Assembly (NCBI RefSeq): GCF_030272615.1
Contig: NC_081414.1
Coordinates: forward strand, 761,389,148 to 761,453,147
DNA: 64,000 nt
Source: Cryptomeria japonica
Taxonomy: Eukaryota > Streptophyta > Pinopsida > Cupressales > Cupressaceae
Reading direction: 5' to 3'
A program made the translations under genes and the position numbers. How positions within the stretch are numbered: the stretch's first letter is position 1; each line of letters starts with the position of its first letter. Below the pieces are notes generated by a model. That model made no database searches and was not told where the DNA came from. It worked only from the letters and a program-made list of their open reading frames with translations. Positions 44,404 through 54,102 of the stretch are shown piece after piece.

Positions 44404-45400
44404 GACACCAACAAAATATGTGCAAAAGAATCACTCAAAGAAACAAATCATAGGATACAAGAATAAAGGAGTTCAGATAAGAAGAAGATTTGTAGAAACT
44501 AGTGAACAAGTAAACTATTATTTCTTATCTCAAGTGGAACCAAATACCTATGTGGAAGTTAGCAAGGTGAAATTTGGATTAAGGCAATAGAAGAAGAGTT
44601 GAATTAGATAGAGAAGAATAAGACTTGGGAATTGGTACCTAGATCAATGGATACATATGTGATAGGAACTAAGTAAGTTTTTCAAAACAAGCTAAATGAA
44701 GATGGAAAAGTTATAAGGAACAAGGGAAGACTGGTGTGTAAGGGTTATTCAGAATTTGAACGTATAGACTTTGAGGAGACATTTTCTTTGGTTGTAAGAA
44801 TGGAGGTTATAAGGATGTTTCTTGCATTTACTACTTACAAGAATTTTAAAGTATATTAGATGGATGTCAAGTCAACATTCTTGAATGGAGAATTTGAAGA
44901 AGAAGTATACATTGATCAACTAGATGGGTTCAAGTTGTCAAAAGATCTGTATATGGTTTGGAGACTCAATAAGGTTCTTTATAGACTCAAGTAGGCTTGT
45001 AGAGATTGGTCTGCAAGGTTAGATAGGTATTTGTTGTAACAAAAATTTAAAAAAGGTACATCAGATAACAATCTTTATTTTAAAGTTGAAGGTGATAAAG
45101 TATTGATTATTGTTGTGTATGTTGATGATATCATATTTGGAGGAGATGATAATGTATGTAGGAAGTTTGCAGAAGAGATGTAGAAGGAATTTAAGATGTT
45201 TATGATAGGTGAGATGTCATTTTTCCTTGGCCTTCAAGTTAATCAGAAAAAAGACATTAATATTTGTCATACCAAGTATATCAAGGAGATGTTGAGGAAA
45301 TTTAGGATGGATAATTCTAAACTAGCTGAAACCCCTATGGCTATTGGTTGTAAATTAAGCAAGGATGATGGATCTTTGGATGTTAACAAAAAATAAATTA
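44404..45400 (+). pseudogene. Copia reverse transcriptase (element H)
   Basis: QIIGYKNKGV and FLSQVEP belong to the copia integrase-RT linker. RT follows with IEKNKTWELVPR, DFEETFSLVVRMEVIR, MDVKSTFLNGEFEEEVYI, and VVYVDDIIFGG (YVDD at about 45,115). Then comes FKMFMIGEMSFFLGLQV. At least six stops and one or more frame changes occur. Confidence 0.9.
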
Positions 45401-46060
45401 CAGATCTATGATTGGAAAATTATTGTATTTTACTACTTCAAGATCAAGTATCATGCATGTTGTTTGTTTGGTTGCCAGATATCAAGCTAATCTTAAGCAA
45501 TATCATGATTGAACAGTGAAGAGTATATTTCGATATTTGAAAGGGCCTCTAGATTATGGATTATGGTATAAGAAGGATGATGATTTCTCTCTGAAAACAT
45601 ATATAGATTTTGATTGGGATATATGTGCAAATGATAGGAGAAGTACAAGTGGTGGTGCATTTTTTTTGGGAGACAGATTAGTCTCTTGGTTGAGTAAGAA
45701 ATAGGTTCAGTGTCATTATCTTTTGTAGAGACAAAATACATTGTAGCAACATCTTGTTGTACTCAAGTTATGTAGATGAAGAAAAATCTTAGAGATAGCA
45801 AGGTGAAGTATAATAAGACAATTCCTATTACGCGTGATAATACAAGTGCAATTAACATTTCAAAGAATTCAGCAACACATTCAAGACCTAATCACATTTT
45901 AATCTGATATCATATCTTAAGAGAGAAGGTTGTAGAGAAGGAAGTTAGATTAGAATACATACCTACTAAGGATTTGATTGTAGATATCTTTTCTAAGGCT
46001 TTGGCGAAGGAGAGCTTTGAGTATCTTTGGTAGAAATTATGGGTTATTTCTCCTCCTTTA
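45401..46060 (+). pseudogene. Copia RNase H (element H)
   Basis: 'IFRYLKGPLDYGLWYKK', TYIDFDWDICANDRRSTSGGAFFLG, and VSWLSKK give the RNase H start and first Asp (DADWAG type, altered). The rest reaches about 46,060 in other frames with stops. Confidence 0.85.
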
Positions 46061-46327
46061 AATGAGATGCATTTAAGCGGTGCATCTATCCAAGTTGACT
46101 TCTAAAGTTCATCTTTTTCTCCTGGATTGATGGGGTGGCTATTCTCAGGGGGAGTAGTGAGTGTTGTAGTTATTAGAGTTTTATTAAAAAGGGGGAGAGA
46201 GTTTAGTAGAGTGCCCTTTTTCGTTGATGTCAAAGGGGGAGAGACATATAAAGAGATTGGAAAAGAGATATAGTTTGTGTTTGTTGTTGGCAGTACAAGT
46301 ATTGTCATCAATGACAAAGGAGGAGAA
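46061..46327 (+). other. 3' non-coding region and polypurine tracts of element H
   Basis: Purine-rich runs CAGGGGGAG (46,147), AAAGGGGGAGAG (about 46,188 and 46,230) and ATGACAAAGGAGGAGAATG (46,310-46,328) precede the LTR. Repeated polypurine-like runs are common in copia 3' ends. Confidence 0.6.
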
Positions 46328-46884
46328 TGTATGAATTGGAGTTTTTATGTTGGTTGTCATTGATTTTAACCTATCCAAGTTTTCCATTGATGTCACTATG
46401 TGTTTCAGATGGTCCTAAAGCAAGTTTTCTAATGTTGTTGAGTGGTCTAATGGTATTGTTGAGGTTGACTATTGGAAGTTGGCCTAATTTATGAAATAAC
46501 TTGAGAGCCCTATATAAGAGAATCAATATGATTGATTTTCACATCAACATATCATCCACACATCTCTCACACAAGAATTCATCTACAAGCATTGATGCAA
46601 ATTTTCATCTCATTATATCCTTCAAACATTCATCAACATCATAGAGAAACAAGTCACAACAATCTTCATGCAATCATGTGTTTATTAATTTCCTTTATGT
46701 CATGTCATGTTATTGCATCAACACATGCGATTACATCCAAAGAGAATTACATTATCAACCATTATCAACTACAATATATTTAAGGTATAATTTCAAGTAT
46801 TCTATTTCACCATTTCAATTTCAATTCAATTAGGGTTAATTGCAACCAGAGGTTTAACCTAGGCAAAGCCTTATTATCCCAACA
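46328..46884 (+). repeat. Probable 3' LTR of element H
   Basis: The start is set at TGTATGAATTGG after the last polypurine run; an alternative is TGTTGGTTGTC at 46,349. The end is tentatively ATCCCAACA at 46,884. There is no second copy in the window to prove the edges. Confidence 0.4.
46511..46518 (+). promoter_or_regulatory. TATA box in the H LTR
   Basis: TATATAAG with C-rich flank, about 185 bp from the proposed LTR start, consistent with a copia promoter. Confidence 0.5.
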
Positions 46885-47361
46885 AAATTTTCTCTATTTT
46901 GCAGGTACAAGTGATTAGATTTGGAGACACGAATTTGGATTCGAGTAGAGTAAACAAAAACACACAAGCCAAATTATATAGAGAAGAAAGTGATGGGACA
47001 AGGTCACTTTTATGTTAGTGTTTGATACCTTTTTGAATAAACTTTTGGAGAAGAAATAGAATGGTATCTAGATCTAGAAACCGCTTCTTTTATCTACATT
47101 TGATAGCCTAGGAAAAGGGTGTTTTTCTAACATTGTCCTTCCTTCTCAAGCCTTAATTCCAGACACAAGTCATTCTCTATTTTTTCTTCTCAAATATGTA
47201 CTTCTTGTTTGCATGTCAGATTTGAAACTCATAGTGCATGCAATTTACAACCAATTTCACAATACTAGCCCCATATCTTACATTCAAATTACCTTTCCAT
47301 AATTGCATTTTCAACTCAATACAAAGAGGAGTGAAGTCTAATCAACACCCCTTTTTAGTGT
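46885..47361. other. Unassigned spacer between elements H and C
   Basis: About 480 bp without a gene, repeat or recognised LTR end. It may be the rest of H's LTR or an older LTR remnant; the phrase GGTTTAACCTAGGCAAAGCC just before it resembles the R region of A and C. Confidence 0.35.
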
Positions 47362-48542
47362 TGTAGTGTCATAAAATTGTGACCCTTGCAATTTTTGACC
47401 ACATTAGGGTCTTCACATTGGCAAACTGAATCCCCAAACCTAATCGGAGACCCGAGAGTTGCTCATCCCCAAAAGCTGCACCTTTTCTATCCCCCCGTAT
47501 GGCTTGAACCTGCTTCCTATCCTGAGAAAAGGGAAGGATAGGGGCATGTCACCCCTATCCTTGCCCTATCTTGGGGCCCCTTGATTCAAATTGTGCATTG
47601 AGCTTTGCATTTTGAGCAAGAAACCGTCCCTGTATCGGCCTATGACAAAAAATCAGTCCAATAACCCTAATTGATGAATATATAACTTGTATTTACCTTT
47701 CCATTTGCATAAGTTGGAAGTTCAATAGATTATAAGCTCAAGCAATTAAGCATTCAAGAGCATTCAAGCATTCCTTTCAAGCATTAAGCATCTCAAGTCT
47801 CCTTTCAAGGCTAGGTGTTGCATTCAAGTCAGGATTCAACCATTGAAGAGGAGATCCCTTTCAACATTCAATTCCACACAAGCAATTCAATCTAAATTCC
47901 TATTACAACCTCCCTTGAGGTGATTTACATTTCAGTCTTTTATTTACATTTACTTGCAAGTACTTTCTTTCATCACTTGGTTAATTCCAAAATTGGGGTT
48001 TAACCTGAAGGCAAACCCCCGATCACAACCCCTTTTCCTCTCTTTTCTATGTGTAGGTTGTAGGTCCACAATTGTATTTGCAGATTTGGACTCCATTCAC
48101 AGAGGCTTAAAAACCCTTTTCGTTTTGCAGATTTTTTGAAGGACCATGTGCACTTTCAACACGGTCCTGACAAATTTTCCTCAAATTTGCAAGGGAGCTT
48201 TGTCTTGACATTTCACTGCCAATTCCAGGTGCACAACTTCATCCTGCATTCCTCTCTCAAGTTACAACCATTTCTTTGTCATATTTACACTTGGTCTCAA
48301 AACACCTAATTCAACTATCTTCCATTCTAAAAGAGGGGTTAGCTTGACACTTCTTCCTCATTCATTTAGTATTCAATCTCTCTCTCCTTAGAGATTGGAT
48401 CCAGTGAATTAACCCCCCTCTTTTAAATGTAATGTGGATTAAGTGTTTGAAGGGAAATCTGCAGTGAAACTTTCATCTCTCCTCGGAGGGAAGAAAAGCT
48501 TTCCTCTTGATCTCTCCATCATTCACTTTTCCCCACATTACA
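47362..48542 (+). repeat. 5' LTR of element C
   Basis: About 1180 bp, from TGTAGTGTCATAAAATTG to CCCCACATTACA. The ends parallel those of element A (TGTAGTGTGG ... CCCCACACA). The 3' copy is outside the window, so the left edge rests on this similarity. Confidence 0.7.
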
Positions 48543-48545
48543 TTT

Positions 48546-48563
48546 TGGTGAACCCGACATCTT
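48546..48563 (+). other. Primer-binding site of element C (tRNA-Trp)
   Basis: TGGTGAACCCGACATC starts 3 nt after the LTR and matches the complement of plant tRNA-Trp for the first 13 bases. Confidence 0.7.
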
Positions 48564-49680
48564 GCATGCTTTACTTTGAAAATCACTGCATATTTTTCAT
48601 TTATAAGTTTAATTTTTCTACAAACTTAGTGGTTAATTCATTCAAAACCCTAGTTTTAAAAATTGGAATTGAACTTGTGTTTTGTAAAAATCGCTTGCTA
48701 TTGTCTTAGATCTAAAAATTGCATAATTTGTCAAATTCAATTTCTTCATTGTCTTGTTCAATTTGCAAATCAAATTCACAAAATTAAGAGGTTAATTGTA
48801 AAAAAAAATCATATTGAACTTGTGCAAAAATTGAATTTCCCTTTAATTTCCAAATTTGTGATTGTTCTTAGAATTATCCTCTTTCCCAAATTTAATTTTT
48901 CAATTTCCCTCCTTTTTTTCAAAATTTAAAAATTCAAAAAATTAAGTGGTTAGGTCCTAAAACCCTAATTTTCAAATTTAATTTGGATTTTGTGCAAATC
49001 TTGATCATTTTCAATCAATTTTAGTTTTCTAAGCATATTTCAAGGTGTACCTATCCATTAGGTTTGACCTTTTTCACATTTGCAATTCAATCCCTCATTT
49101 TTGTTAGAACCCTAATAGGGTCTTATTTTCACATTCAAACCTTAATTTCGCCTATTTAGAGATCATGAAATCCACCAATTTCTTGGGGATAGTTTTAAAA
49201 TCATTGTAACTTTCATCCCTCGAAATTTCAAAAAAATTTGGTCAAACCTTGTGCACTTTCAACACGGTCCTTGACTTTTTTCCTGAAATTTTAGGAGACT
49301 GTTATGATTGTATTTAATAGCTTAAATCCAGAAAATTGGTTGATTTTGTCTATTTTTGATCCCTCTAAAATAAAAAATACCTCCAAAATTCAACATTTCA
49401 AATTTCAAAGAAACTTTAAAAATTAAGTGGTTAATTATAATCTGCCCTGATTTTAAAAATTCTGATTTTGTCAATTTTAAGTTTAAGTGGTATCCCCTTG
49501 GCGCTAATTTTAAAATTTCAATTTCGTTTCAATTATCATAAAATTATTTTTGGAAATTGTGTCATTCTCCCCTTTGAACAAAGTTCAAAATTGTCTAATC
49601 ATTATTTTCTCAAATTTTTTATTATTCAATTTTGTGAACTTTGTTCCTATAATTCAAAATTCAAATTTTCCCTCTAGTTC
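48564..49680 (+). other. AT-rich leader of element C
   Basis: 1.1 kb without a gene. It is rich in AAATTCAAAATT-like words. Part of it (about 49,110-49,340) resembles the U3 of element A, including GTGCACTTTCAACACGGTCC, which also occurs in C's own LTR (48,148-48,167). Small ORFs are chance. Confidence 0.5.
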
Positions 49681-50027
49681 ATGGGTTTTACCACTATTAG
49701 TCCTACCTATACTATCCCCGTTAGACGAAGCATTAGAATTAAGGCTTCCCAAGGTTTAATTACCAAGGAGATGGAACCTAATTTGGGTGACTTCTTTAAT
49801 GAGGATAATGCTAATTCTTCCCATCCTAATCATGTCCCTATCTATCCCATTGATGAATCCCACGATGAAGAAGAAGCTTTAACTAGAGTTTCCATAGATC
49901 AAATTTCAAAATTGGATAATCAATTTGACAACTTTCAACAATGGATGTCCCAAAAATACCCTAGGTTATTCACAACCTTCAACACAAGACAATCCTTCTA
50001 TTCCTTTGACTACTCCTATGACTAATG
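49681..50027 (+). pseudogene. Gag N-terminus of element C
   Basis: An ATG at 49,681 opens an Arg/Ile-rich then acidic stretch (RRSIRIKASQG, ESHDEEEAL). A frame change near 49,925-49,990 is needed to follow it into the part after K (62,295). It ends at the insertion of K, whose TAATG duplication is at 50,023-50,027. Confidence 0.65.
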
Positions 50028-50088
50028 TGTTGGCATATGCACACTCCAATGAGACATTGAAAGTGATTGAAGGTTTTGTCATTGATGG

Positions 50089-50881
50089 TGTATATGGTGA
50101 AAATGGATAACAATAATAACGATATTGAAAGGCTAAATGAATTCAACCACAAAACCCTAGCCTAACAACAACAAAGATCCACCATAACATATGAAGATTA
50201 CCTAAGACAATGCAAATCAAATGAAATCACAAAGATTATACCATCACATGTCCAATAGGGTTTGGATCTCCATTCTTCCTATCTCCATTGATCTTGCTTG
50301 ATATATTTGCTCTCAGATTTTATGTGCTCAAGAGCTCAACAAAGAAAGAAAATGTGGTTGCAAGTAGGATCGCATGTGCTCAAAAGCGTAGTGTAGTCAG
50401 GTGCATAAATTGATTAGAATGATTGATTAGGGTTTGATAATGAAGGAAGCATCTCCTTATATAGAAGACACAATATGAAATGGAGGGATAAGATTGAGAG
50501 GTGTAAAAGGAGGTCGGCTATGATTAGAGGGTAGGTAAAAGAAATAATAAAATAATGAAAGGGGTAGGTAGTGTATGAATTAAGAGATGAATGACATGTG
50601 TCATGGGTAGAAAAGGTTAATGAATTAATTAAATAAATAAAGATTTATTTAATTAATAGAAGGAGTGAGATCAATTAAATAAATAAGATATTTATTTAAT
50701 TTAGGAAAAGGATAATTTAAATAAATAAATGTATTTATTTAAATGAGAAATAAGGATAGAAGAGGATAAATGAATTAATTAAATAAATAAACATTTATTA
50801 AATTAATAGAAGAATTAAGCTTAGATAATTAAATAAATAAAATATTAATTTAATTAGACTGGACAATTTTGGGTGTCTACA
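50089..50881 (-). repeat. 3' LTR of element E
   Basis: 793 bp. On the minus strand it begins TGTAGACACCCAAAATTG (50,881) and ends CACCATATACA (50,089). It has AT-rich self-complementary runs built of AATTAAATAAATAAA near 50,620-50,850. A TATA box (TATATAAG, minus) is at 50,457-50,464. Confidence 0.93.
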
Positions 50882-50900
50882 TTTTGCCCCTCTTTGAGAC
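50882..50900 (-). other. Polypurine tract of element E
   Basis: On the minus strand CAAAGAGGGGCAAAA lies directly before the TGTAGACACCC of the LTR. Confidence 0.75.
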
Positions 50901-51502
50901 AATGCGACTTGTCGCGTTGTTTCAAAGAAGATAAGATGAACTGATACAGAGTTGCCCCAAGATGGGAATGATATGCCCCCTTGAGAGATTGGATGAAAAT
51001 GTGTGAAAAGACCACAGACAATCTCTCGATAAGAAAGACGGGATAGAATGGACTGACCGGATAAAGTGACAGAGTCACGGGATAATGAAGACTGACTCAG
51101 GAAACAAGGGCTAGAGCAGTCTATAAGATAGACCACGAGGGAAATACATCCTCATTGTCATCTACAACTCCAAGAGATTAGAGTGCAGAGAGAGAAAAGA
51201 GTAGCAGCAGTCAACAATGATGGCTTTGGTTCATAGATTCGATCGCATTCGCTGATTCCAGAGGCCAGCAGAGGCAGGAGAGCCAGTAAGTACTACAAAA
51301 CCTCCTTGTACTTTGATGCATTTATTGTTGTCATTAATGCATGCTAGGTAAAGTAATAAATGTGCTTAGAATAGGGTCCAAAAAATGTCAAAAGCGTGTA
51401 GGCGCGTCTGCGTTGGTGCCAGGTGTGTTTATGTGGTCTAAAAGAGCATTTATGTCATAAAAGCACGTTTGTGTCCAAAAATGTGAATTTGTGTCTTCTA
51501 GG
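50901..51502. other. Region between E polypurine tract and repeats
   Basis: About 0.6 kb. On the plus strand it could be the leader of the PMD fragment: it has an ATG at 51,220 with a short frame and a GTAAGT donor-like word at 51,289. I see no proven gene. Minus-strand ORFs at 50,798-51,136 are not supported by any domain. Confidence 0.35.
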
Positions 51503-51690
51503 TCAAATCGACAGTTCTATGATGAACATACGCTGTCGATTGGATAAGTTGCTGAGAGGATACACTCAAGCAGGTCCTCTAGGGAAGACTAGGATAACAA
51601 ATAGGGCTAGGATTGACAATTCTATGATAGAACATACATTGCCAATTAGGAAACTTCTCAAGAGGATTCACTCAAGCAGAGGCCCTAGGA
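51503..51690 (+). repeat. Two-copy tandem repeat, period about 109 bp
   Basis: Copy 1 (from about 51,508) and copy 2 (from about 51,617) share GACA.TTCTATGAT, GAACATAC, GAGGAT.CACTCAAGCAG and CCTAGG words with scattered changes. Confidence 0.7.
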
Positions 51691-51705
51691 TAGGATAGAT
51701 CAAGG

Positions 51706-51935
51706 CACTTTGTGATGAACAGTGAGTACCAAGATATAGTACTTTGTGATGAACAGGGAGTACTAAAATATGAGCAGCACTTTGTGATGAACAGTGAGTG
51801 CAAATGTGAGCATCACTTTGTGATGAACAGGGAGTGCAAAAACACGTAGTACTTTGTGATGAACAGGGAGTACCACTAGGATAGAAGCAACACTTTGTGA
51901 TGAACAGTGAGTATCACTAGGACTGAGATGATTGA
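51706..51935 (+). repeat. Six-copy tandem array around CACTTTGTGATGAACAG
   Basis: Copies start near 51,706, 51,740, 51,778, 51,814, 51,850 and 51,891, spacing 34-41 bp. ACTTTGTGATGAACAG is nearly invariant and is followed by (T/G)GAGT; the intervening bases vary. It lies immediately upstream of the PMD fragment. Confidence 0.85.
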
Positions 51936-51944
51936 TTTGTGTGA

Positions 51945-52385
51945 TTGTTGGAGTATTTGTCTATGCTAGAGTCACGGGAGAGATTCCCATCGACTCAGAG
52001 GTTGCGACCTGAGTTGACAGTCGAGGACCGAGTTGCGATTGAGGCTATGGGATTGAGACATATTCTGTATGTGCCTGAGTTTTGGGCGAACATGGGATTG
52101 CTGACTGCACTGGCAGAGAGATGGCACTCTGAGACTTGCACTTTTCATTTGCCGATGGGGGAGATGACAGTTACCCTGGAGGATGTATACAGGATTCTGC
52201 GGAGACCGATCGATGGGGAGTTAATTCCGTATGATCGAGACGGAGACAGGGATGCCCTTAGATGAGTGTTCTAAGATCTACAACTGGAGATGAAGGTGGG
52301 ACATGTGGCATGGGATACCATGACATGGTTAGGATTAGCACTACTGGCGGTGCTAGGAGGAGTGATCAGTGGGTTCCTCTGTATC
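51945..52385 (+). pseudogene. Plant mobile domain (PMD) fragment, antisense to element E
   Basis: An open frame of 106 codons contains 'ALAERWHSETCTFHLPMGEM' followed by TVTLEDVYRILRRPIDG. This is the core signature of the plant mobile domain (PF10536), found in MAIN/MAIL proteins and in transposons. After a TGA at 52,263 and another stop, similarity continues to about 52,385 (VAWDTMTWLGLALLAVL). The rest of the domain is absent. It runs opposite to gag-protease of E, between it and the 3' LTR, where Tat elements can carry antisense extra ORFs. It looks like a captured or ancestral accessory gene, now broken. Confidence 0.8.
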
Positions 52386-54102
52386 AGTTTTGTACCATTT
52401 TGTATGATGATGTAGACATCTTCAAGTGATTGTAGCCATATGATTTTGACATCATTGTATCATGCCACTTTATATATATATATGAGATGATTCATCTTTG
52501 CGGCAGCTATATGCATGCGTACCTATGTGATGAGATATTTCATGATGTATGTTTCTATGTGATGGTTATGATATGGATGCAAATATGTATATGATGAAAT
52601 ACAATATTTTTTTCTTTTATGTTTTTATATGTTATGCTAATGCAAATGTGAATGTATGAAATGCGGATGGATATGACAATGCAAATAACTATTTACATGA
52701 TGAGAATATAAAATGTTCTAACATGTGTTGTGTGCAGGATGTGATGCAATTGTGATATCTATATGTATGTATGGAATGCTAACATGTGATAATGTAGGTG
52801 AAACTACATGAAATGCAAATGTTTTTGGCGTGTCATTATACTCAGTCAGGCTATGCGGACTTGAGAAGGATGATGGAAGTCAATCAAGAAAGGGGGATGA
52901 AAGACATAAGATATGAAAGTGAAAGAGCTTCTTGTGCGTTATCATCATTGAGCTTTATTATGGCAAGTAGGTTATGACAATCGAGGCATATGCTCGACCT
53001 AGAAAGTCATTGTACCCATTTGCATGGAGATAAGACAGTTGCAAACAAGGAATGCCCCAGTTCACACTAGACTCTCAGTGTCCTCATATCCATGGACAAG
53101 TCATAGCATTACTAAAAGACAATCCACAGACAACAAATACAAATAGGTGATGATACCCCATCCTCGCCTTTCTAGTCAATGACATCCTGGAGATAGAATC
53201 TCTAGTCAGAGACATCCCGGAAAAGCTAAAAGACATGTCACCAAAAAAAGATGAAATCAAAAGAAAACCAAGACTCAACACCAACATCCACTATAGCCCT
53301 CAAGTTTAGTGTCTCTTGTCACTTGTATAAGTCTTATTTGATTGTGGTCACAATGTTTACTTTCACAAAATGGATAGATAGCACGGAACCATATGTTGTC
53401 TGAGTCTGTTGAAAGATTTGATTTTGTTGAAGCCCATTGTTGCTGCTATGTCTCATCTGAAACTGATTGAATCCATGAAACTGATACTTTATTACGGAGA
53501 AGATGGAACTTTATTGCGGATTGGCGATGCAGATGCTGCTTTATTGCGGATTGTGCGCGGATAGAATGAAGGAAGCTGGAAGAAACTGTACTCCTTGAAA
53601 ACATGTGATGTTCTCAGTTCCACACCCATCACTAGACGTAGGATTTGCCTTAGCCACAGATAGGATTTGATTTATTATGGATGGAAAGGGAGGTGAAAAG
53701 GGAGGTTTATAATGAATGGCTAACCAATCTTGGGTAGATCAATAACAAGCCATGATGAGAATGTGTAAGTTTATTATGGATGAATTGGTCGTGAGTGTGT
53801 GCAAAGTGAAGTGATGAAAGAGAATCCTAAAGGAGGGAGGAGCAATGTCTCTACACATGGCACTGGTGACCCAGTTTTCACCATGGTACTTGCCCAGGGC
53901 ACCACCGAAGTGGTTTTCACCGTTGGATGAAATTATTTCTCTTTACTTTTTTTGATTTTTCAATGTTTTTTTGTGTCACAAGGCGCCTGTTTGCCAGGTT
54001 TTCACCAAGTAACGATTTTTTTTGTTTTATAATTATTTTTTTTTTGTATTTTTGATTTTAAATTTTTTTTTTGTATTGTTTGAATTAGGATACTCTGAAG
54101 AG
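52386..54102. other. Non-coding 3' region of element E
   Basis: About 1.7 kb without a supported gene. It has a TA run (52,471-52,484), ATG-rich simple sequence (52,500-52,800), a short repeated word around GAGACATCC/TGACATCC (53,170-53,225), several GTTTTCACC words (53,870-54,005), and poly-T runs at 54,010-54,080. Confidence 0.45.

Larger units (their letters stand above)
15683..46884 (+). mobile_element. Element H: Ty1/copia element split by a LINE
   Basis: The pre-integrase and integrase regions at 15,683-16,747 and the RT/RNase H at 44,560-46,060 are all plus strand, in copia order and similarly decayed, so I read them as one element. The 27 kb between them is LINE L with element B inside it. 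The 5' LTR and gag are not in the window, probably left of element G's insertion point. The 3' LTR is proposed at 46,328. Confidence 0.75.

Noticed and set aside
49468-49759. Overlapping 69-codon ORFs in the C leader
   Set aside because: AT-rich composition gives Phe/Leu/Ile-rich frames by chance; no motif.
51706-51935. CRISPR-like array
   Set aside because: Repeats are about 17 bp with variable 17-24 bp gaps, no cas genes, and a plant retroelement setting.
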